From NCBI GenBank assembly GCA_964228145.1, contig CAXQZJ010000177.1, forward strand, positions 1-37,542: a stretch of 37,542 nucleotides of DNA, read 5' to 3'. Made by a program: the position numbers and the translations under genes. Source of the DNA: Pseudobowmanella sp964228145. GTDB lineage: Bacteria; Pseudomonadota; Gammaproteobacteria; Enterobacterales; Alteromonadaceae. Below are positions 33,262-37,542 of this stretch, in pieces (within the stretch, counting starts at the first letter, position 1; the number at the start of each line of letters is the position of its first letter). Below the pieces are notes generated by a model. It was not told the DNA's origin and did no database searches. It was given only the letters and a program-made list of their open reading frames with translations.

Positions 33262-33288
33262 AAAAAAGCGCCATTGGGCGCTTTTTTT
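33262..33288 (+). terminator. rpsT: rpsT intrinsic terminator
   Basis: A-tract, AAGCGCC, loop ATTG, GGCGCTT, then seven T residues. A second weaker hairpin (AAGCC-TTTT-GGCTT) precedes it directly after the stop. Confidence 0.92.
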
Positions 33289-33363
33289 GTGCCTGACGTA
33301 TAAGTGTGACATACGCAGAAAAACGCTTTAACCTGTAAATCGAATAACTAAAGGAGTGTAGAT

Positions 33364-33540
33364 TTGATTCGTTTCCTGTTTTTGTTGCCTCTGGTGTTAT
33401 GTTTACTTTGGTTTCTATTTTTACGTTCACGCGGCTACAGTGTCGAACAGGGTAAACAGGGCTTTTTGTATATTCTGATTTTCAGCGGTGTCATCGCCCT
33501 CTTTTACTCGCTGCTATTATGGCTCACCCATATCGAGTAG
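33364..33540 (+). CDS. 58-residue small membrane protein, TTG start
   Basis: Reading from TTG gives IRFLFLLPLVLCLLWFLFLR, then a short polar loop (SRGYSVEQGKQG), then FLYILIFSGVIALFYSLLLW and LTHIE. It predicts a two-helix hairpin in the membrane with positive charge between and after the first helix. AAAGGAG lies seven bases upstream of the TTG, and a strong terminator follows 14 bases after the TAG, so the unit looks like a real gene. I do not recognise a family. An alternative start inside the first helix would remove most of it and has no ribosome site. Confidence 0.7.
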   Translation: MIRFLFLLPLVLCLLWFLFLRSRGYSVEQGKQGFLYILIFSGVIALFYSLLLWLTHIE

Positions 33541-33554
33541 TATTGAAGCGCAAT

Positions 33555-33586
33555 AAAAAGCCGGCTCAATGATGCCGGCTTTTTTG
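33555..33586. terminator. Bidirectional terminator between the small ORF and oadB
   Basis: AAAAAGCCGGC, loop TCAATGAT, GCCGGCTTTTTT. U-tracts are present on both strands, so it ends the small ORF (+) and oadB (-). Confidence 0.92.
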
Positions 33587-33595
33587 TTCGTTAAG

Positions 33596-34726
33596 TTAGC
33601 CAACTAAGGCTAACAAAATTCCGGCCGCCACCGCCGACCCCAACACACCCGCGACATTTGGGCCCATTGCGTGCATTAACAGGAAGTTATGGGGGTTAGC
33701 CTCCAAGCCGACTTTATTTACCACTCGGGCAGCCATAGGCACCGCTGAAACACCTGCAGCACCGATTAAAGGATTGATCTTACCACCGCTAAGTCGGCTC
33801 ATGATTTTAGCCATAATCACACCTGTCGCTGTGCCAATTGAGAAAGCTACTGCACCTAACGCCAAAATCCCGAGGGTTTCCGCCTGCAGAAACTTATCTG
33901 CCGACATTTTCGACCCCACTGCCAACCCCAAGAAGATGGTAACTACGTTGATAAGCTCATTTTGCGCAGTTTTACTCAGACGCTCCACCACTCCGGCTTC
34001 GCGCATCAAATTACCCAAGCAGAACATACCAACTAATGGCGTGGCCGTTGGCAGAAAAAGAATGGTCAACATCAACACAGCCAATGGGAACAGGATCTTT
34101 TCCCTTTGAGATACCGGGCGTAATTGTGCCATCTCAATTTTGCGCTCCCGCTCATTGGTGAGAGCCTTCATAATGGGTGGCTGAATGATGGGAACCAAAG
34201 CCATGTATGAATAGGCGGCAACGGCGATTGCTCCAAGCAGGTCTGGTGCCAGCTTGGAAGCCAGAAATATCGCCGTAGGACCATCAGCGCCGCCGATAAT
34301 CGCTATGGCAGCGGCATCCTTGAGGGTGTATTCCAACCCTGGCACCATATTCAGTGCGATGGCACCAAACAAGGTCGCAAAAATCCCAAATTGCGCGGCA
34401 GCGCCGAGTAACAACATTCTTGGGTTTGCAATCAGCGCGCCGAAGTCGGTCATGGCACCTACGCCCATAAAAATCAGCAACGGAAAAACACCAGTTTCAA
34501 TTCCAACAGCATAAATGTAGTGCAATACGCCTCCAGCCTCAGAAAAGCCCGCCAGAGGGATATTTGTTAATATGGCACCAAAACCTATGGGTAATAGCAA
34601 TAATGGCTCGAACTTCCGGTTTATCGCCAGGTAAAGCAGGCCACATCCAACCCCAATCATGATCAATTGGCCAATCTCAAAGTTCGCCATTGCCGTGGAC
34701 TGCCACAGGGTCATCAATTTATCCAT
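33596..34726 (-). CDS. oadB: Oxaloacetate decarboxylase beta subunit (sodium pump)
   Basis: 376 residues, about ten membrane segments. Conserved family stretches are visible: GGADGPTAIFLASKLAPDLLG (Asp for sodium binding, with the DGPT motif), then MALVPIIQPPIMKALT, and ASAVP-type VSAVPMAARVV near the end. OadB couples decarboxylation of carboxybiotin to outward sodium transport. It lies three bases after oadA on the same strand. The gene order oadG-oadA-oadB is the usual one. A bidirectional terminator follows the stop. Confidence 0.95.
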   Translation of the reverse strand: MDKLMTLWQSTAMANFEIGQLIMIGVGCGLLYLAINRKFEPLLLLPIGFGAILTNIPLAGFSEAGGVLHYIYAVGIETGVFPLLIFMGVGAMTDFGALIANPRMLLLGAAAQFGIFATLFGAIALNMVPGLEYTLKDAAAIAIIGGADGPTAIFLASKLAPDLLGAIAVAAYSYMALVPIIQPPIMKALTNERERKIEMAQLRPVSQREKILFPLAVLMLTILFLPTATPLVGMFCLGNLMREAGVVERLSKTAQNELINVVTIFLGLAVGSKMSADKFLQAETLGILALGAVAFSIGTATGVIMAKIMSRLSGGKINPLIGAAGVSAVPMAARVVNKVGLEANPHNFLLMHAMGPNVAGVLGSAVAAGILLALVG

Positions 34727-34729
34727 GAG

Positions 34730-36517
34730 TTACCCCAACTGAATCAACGTTTGACCGGCCTGCACCGCATCGCCCTGAGTGATTAATACCTGACTTACGC
34801 TACCAGCCTGCGCCGCCCTGACCTCGGTTTCCATTTTCATCGCCTCAAGCTTGATGACAACTTGCCCCTCCTCGATTGCATCGCCGGGTTGCACCAATAT
34901 TTGCACAATATTACCCGCCAATGGGGCGTTAATCGCCGCACTTGCTGACAAAGGTGTGGTATTGGTTGGTTGCTTAGATGACAGTGTCGCAGACGACTCA
35001 CTGATATGTGTCAACTCACCACCGGCAGCCACCTCCACGTCATACACCTTGCCATCCACTCTAACCGCGTAGTGGCACGGTTGCCCCGATTGCGGCGCTT
35101 TAGCAGACGCAGACGTTGCTACGCTAGCTACATCCGGTGTCGGCTCAAATGCGGATGGATCGCCTCGATGCTGAATAAATTTGAGACCAACCTGAGGAAA
35201 CAACGCATAAGTCAGCACATCATCAACTTTCTCCTGTGCAAGAGTAAGCTTGTGTTGCTTGGCCAACTCATCTAATTCCGCGGTGAGTTTGTCCATTTCA
35301 TTATCAAGTAAGTCGGCTGGGCGGCAAGTGATGGCTTCCTGCCCCTCCAATACTCGAGCTTGCAACTCGCCATTGACTGGCGCAGCGGTTGCACCATATT
35401 CACCTTTTAAAACGCCGGCAGTCTCTTTAGAAATACTTTTATAGCGCGCGCCACTGAGGACATTGATTACCGCTTGGGTTCCGACAATTTGCGAAGTCGG
35501 AGTAACCAAAGGAATGTAGCCCAGATCTTCCCTCACCCTGGGGATTTCTTGCAATACCTCATCCAGCTTGTCTTCAGCCCCTTGCTCCCGTAACTGATTT
35601 TCCATGTTAGTCAACATACCACCTGGCACTTGGGCGACCAGAATGCGCGCGTCAACACCTTTAAGGCTACCTTCAAACTGCGCGTACTTTTTCCGTACAT
35701 CACGAAAGTAAGTGGCAATCTCACTCAATTGGTTAAGATCCAACCCAGTGTCCCGTGGCGTTCCTTGCACAATTGACGCTATCGTTTCTGTCGCAGTGTG
35801 ACCGTATGTCATGCTCATTGGCGAGATGGCACAATCAAGCATATCGATGCCAGCATCAATGGCTTTTTGATAGGTCGCAGTGCTAAGCCCTGTCGTCGCG
35901 TGGCATTGCATTGCAATCGGCACACTCACCGTGTCTTTTAAGCGCGAGATCAACTCCTCGCCGTCATAGGGGTTGAGTAGACCGGCCATATCTTTGATGC
36001 AGATAGAGTGCACACCCAAATCTTCTAATTGTTTTGCCATGTCTAACCACAACGCCAGATTGTGCACCGGGCTTACCGTGTATGACATGGTACCTTGCGC
36101 ATGAGCACCCACTTTTATCGCTGCTGCCACCGCCGTTTTTAAATTTCGTACATCATTCATGGCATCGAATATTCTGAACACATCGATACCCGTCGTATGC
36201 GCGCGTTCCACGAAGCGCTCGACAACGTCATCAGCATAGTGACGATATCCCAGCAGGTTTTGACCACGAAGCAACATTTGCTGGCGCGTATTAGGCATCG
36301 CCGCTTTAAGCAATCGTAGCCGTTCCCAGGGATCCTCACCTAAATAACGGATACAAGCATCAAATGTCGCCCCACCCCAGGATTCTACCGACCAATAACC
36401 GGCCTCATCTATCTGCTTCGCTATGGGCAGCATATCTTCGGTACGCATACGCGTCGCCAGCAATGATTGGTGCGCGTCACGTAGTACCAATTCGGTAATG
36501 GCAAGTGGCTTAGTCAT
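34730..36517 (-). CDS. oadA: Oxaloacetate decarboxylase alpha subunit (carboxyltransferase and biotin carrier)
   Basis: About 595 residues from ATG 36517, which has AAGGAC upstream. The carboxyltransferase TIM barrel runs to about residue 300 (TELVLRDAHQSLLATRM at the start, CIKDMAGLLNPYDGEELISR later). A PYC/OadA-type middle domain follows (about 300-450), then a Ser/Ala/Thr/Pro-rich linker, and a biotinyl domain with the EAMKMETEV lysine at the C-terminus. It transfers the carboxyl group of oxaloacetate to biotin in the cytoplasm. The start overlaps the end of oadG by eight bases. Confidence 0.95.
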   Translation of the reverse strand: MTKPLAITELVLRDAHQSLLATRMRTEDMLPIAKQIDEAGYWSVESWGGATFDACIRYLGEDPWERLRLLKAAMPNTRQQMLLRGQNLLGYRHYADDVVERFVERAHTTGIDVFRIFDAMNDVRNLKTAVAAAIKVGAHAQGTMSYTVSPVHNLALWLDMAKQLEDLGVHSICIKDMAGLLNPYDGEELISRLKDTVSVPIAMQCHATTGLSTATYQKAIDAGIDMLDCAISPMSMTYGHTATETIASIVQGTPRDTGLDLNQLSEIATYFRDVRKKYAQFEGSLKGVDARILVAQVPGGMLTNMENQLREQGAEDKLDEVLQEIPRVREDLGYIPLVTPTSQIVGTQAVINVLSGARYKSISKETAGVLKGEYGATAAPVNGELQARVLEGQEAITCRPADLLDNEMDKLTAELDELAKQHKLTLAQEKVDDVLTYALFPQVGLKFIQHRGDPSAFEPTPDVASVATSASAKAPQSGQPCHYAVRVDGKVYDVEVAAGGELTHISESSATLSSKQPTNTTPLSASAAINAPLAGNIVQILVQPGDAIEEGQVVIKLEAMKMETEVRAAQAGSVSQVLITQGDAVQAGQTLIQLG

Positions 36518-36761
36518 GTTGGTTGTCCTTTCTGAATTGATGCACGGCTGCACTGATGGCCGCCACGACGGTTGATGATGGCTCGTTAGTCTTTACAGCG
36601 GGTTGCTGTGGCACTGGGGTGGTGTCCGGAAAGCGTTCAACAAGCTTTCGTAACAGGCTCATCGCTGCAATAAGCAATGAAAGAAACGCAAACACCACCG
36701 TCATACCAACCAGCATTAACCAAGCTGATTCTTGCACCAACGCAAGGATATGATCCGTCAT
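36510..36761 (-). CDS. oadG: Oxaloacetate decarboxylase gamma subunit
   Basis: About 83 residues from ATG 36761. One membrane helix (AWLMLVGMTVVFAFLSLLIA) is followed by a basic segment and a Pro/Thr-rich C-terminal tail (TPVPQQPAV), the layout of OadG, which joins alpha to beta and binds zinc in its tail. The long frame to 36827 adds residues that do not look like family sequence. It is the first gene of oadGAB; its promoter should lie to the right, in the noncoding stretch after 36762. A TATACT (-10-like) is seen at 36875-36870 on the minus strand without a good -35. Confidence 0.88.
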   Translation of the reverse strand: MTDHILALVQESAWLMLVGMTVVFAFLSLLIAAMSLLRKLVERFPDTTPVPQQPAVKTNEPSSTVVAAISAAVHQFRKDNQHD

Positions 36762-37006
36762 TTTAGATCCAGGTGATTTTTCAGGTTGTGCATAGTTATC
36801 ACGCAAATATGCGAACTTCAACGTCAAAATGCATAAATAATCAGATAAAACGCGCAGTTATGCACATTTAGTATAACTATCCGCCACTGATTAACAGTTT
36901 ATTTACAGAAAGACCGATTAAGAGCCAGAACATAGCGTGATGATTCGTCACGAAAAAATCGCACAATGAAGGCGCAGTGTATTTGCGGAGAATGACCAGT
37001 TGAGAG
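36762..37006. other. Noncoding stretch upstream of oadG
   Basis: No credible gene. Open frames of about 70 residues on the minus strand (36877-37111) have no ribosome site and merge into the repeat to the right. The left part should hold the oadGAB promoter. Confidence 0.6.
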
Positions 37007-37502
37007 AAAGCTTTGACCAAACGCAACGCTGCCGAAGCTATCATTATGCCCAAGTTTCCATGATGTTCCCTCAAGGCCACACACAAATGGGTATGGAAGC
37101 CATTTGAACATCTTTGATAGCCTAGGAAGCCGGTGAGCTAAACGGAGGTAGCGAATAAAAGTGCGTTAAAATTCGCTCCCGACGAATTTTTCGAACCTGA
37201 GGAGGTTCTCACCCCTAAACGCATAAACAAAAAAGCCCCGCACAAGTGCAAAGTATCCTTCGAAGATGATTACTGGATGGTAGAAAGGATTATGAGGTGC
37301 TTTCCATGCACCTCACCCTGGAGGGCCGCACTCAAAAGGTTCCATAGCCACTAGAGCATCGTTGATGGCTTAAGAAGCCGGTGAGCTAAACGGAGGTGGC
37401 GAATAAAAGTGCGTTAAAATTCGCTCCCGACGAATTTTTCGAACCTGAGGAGGTTCTCACCCCTAAACGCATAAACAAAAAAGCCCTGCACAAGTGCAAA
37501 GT
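37007..37502. repeat. Tandem pair of about 248-bp structured repeats
   Basis: Positions 37126-37254 and 37374-37502 match over 129 bases with two differences (37150 a/g and one C/T in the AAGCCCCG stretch). The 120 bases to the left of each copy are related but diverged (shared TTTCCATG, CCCT and GGCC blocks), so the unit is about 248 bases. Within the conserved half lie AAAATTCG-CTCCCGA-CGAATTTT (37168-37190) and GAACCT-GAGG-AGGTTC (37193-37208). In the right unit GAGGTGC-TTTCCAT-GCACCTC (37294-37314) adds a third hairpin. No transposase is present. A repeat of this kind at a contig edge suggests it is multi-copy in the genome. Confidence 0.85.
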
Positions 37503-37542
37503 AGATCGGAAGAGCGTCGTGTAGGGAAAGAGTGTAGACGAG
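37503..37542. other. Illumina TruSeq-type adapter read-through (not genomic)
   Basis: The last bases begin AGATCGGAAGAGCGTCGTGT and continue AGGGAAAGAGTGTAGA, the reverse complement of the TruSeq universal adapter. The genomic sequence ends at about 37502, inside the second repeat copy. Confidence 0.96.

Noticed and set aside
32946..33263. 105-residue frame antisense to rpsT
   Set aside because: It is a shadow of the highly biased rpsT codons on the other strand.
36877..37111. Two open frames of about 70 residues on the minus strand
   Set aside because: They have no ribosome binding site, overlap each other in different frames and run into the repeat; composition is not protein-like.
37168..37314. 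CRISPR array
   Set aside because: Only two copies with a 248-base period and no short regular spacers or cas genes.

Overview
The window reads as a chromosomal segment of a marine-type gammaproteobacterium, most likely Alteromonadales/Alteromonadaceae. The support is gene content and order: prfB-lysS with the classical RF2 frameshift, holD-rimI, oadGAB, pqiABC, the TIGR03546/TIGR03545 pair, a thiamine TonB-receptor/PnuT operon under a THI box, and TTG-started rpsT. No phage, integrase, transposase, CRISPR array or rRNA is visible. The assignment is inference from gene families; no search was run.

Layout, left to right. 1-170: the 3' end of slyD and a bidirectional terminator. 169-6461: an exported S9 peptidase (-), an orphan CbiM-like membrane protein (+), an exported esterase-fold protein with TPRs that has lost its catalytic Ser and His (-), a soluble multi-PAS chemoreceptor (-), and ybaK (-). 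6498-9201: the prfB-lysS operon (-). 9387-14007: ygjV (+), a methyltransferase (-), a PEP-CTERM-like exported protein (-), and argS (-). 14033-15613: prfC (-). 15765-21365: a tightly coupled five-gene operon (acyl-CoA dehydrogenase, SDR, APH-fold kinase, histidine phosphatase-like protein, SDR) divergent from a LysR regulator, with a perfect dyad between them. 21352-22389: rimI, holD and tRNA-Trp (-). 22467-26312: a thiamine-salvage operon (-) made of a TPP riboswitch, TonB receptor, YkoF-like thiamine-binding protein, PnuT-like permease and thiamine-kinase-like protein. 26465-29376: a LysE-family exporter and the TIGR03546/TIGR03545 pair (+). 29403-32770: pqiABC (-). 32982-33540: rpsT and a 58-residue membrane ORF (+). 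33596-36761: the oadGAB sodium-pumping decarboxylase (-). 36762-37542: about 780 bases with no convincing gene, ending in a 248-bp tandem repeat and then Illumina adapter sequence, so the right edge is a contig end.

The most interesting system is the LysR/ACAD/kinase operon. Its combination of an APH-fold kinase with an ACAD carrying an ACAD10/11-type C-terminal motif resembles the levulinate/4-hydroxyacyl-CoA pathway (Lva genes; ACAD10/ACAD11 in animals). It adds a histidine-phosphatase homologue whose second catalytic histidine is a serine, and a second SDR. The other notable points are the pseudo-esterase, a readable translational expression platform downstream of the TPP aptamer, the small ORF after rpsT, and the structured repeat at the contig end.
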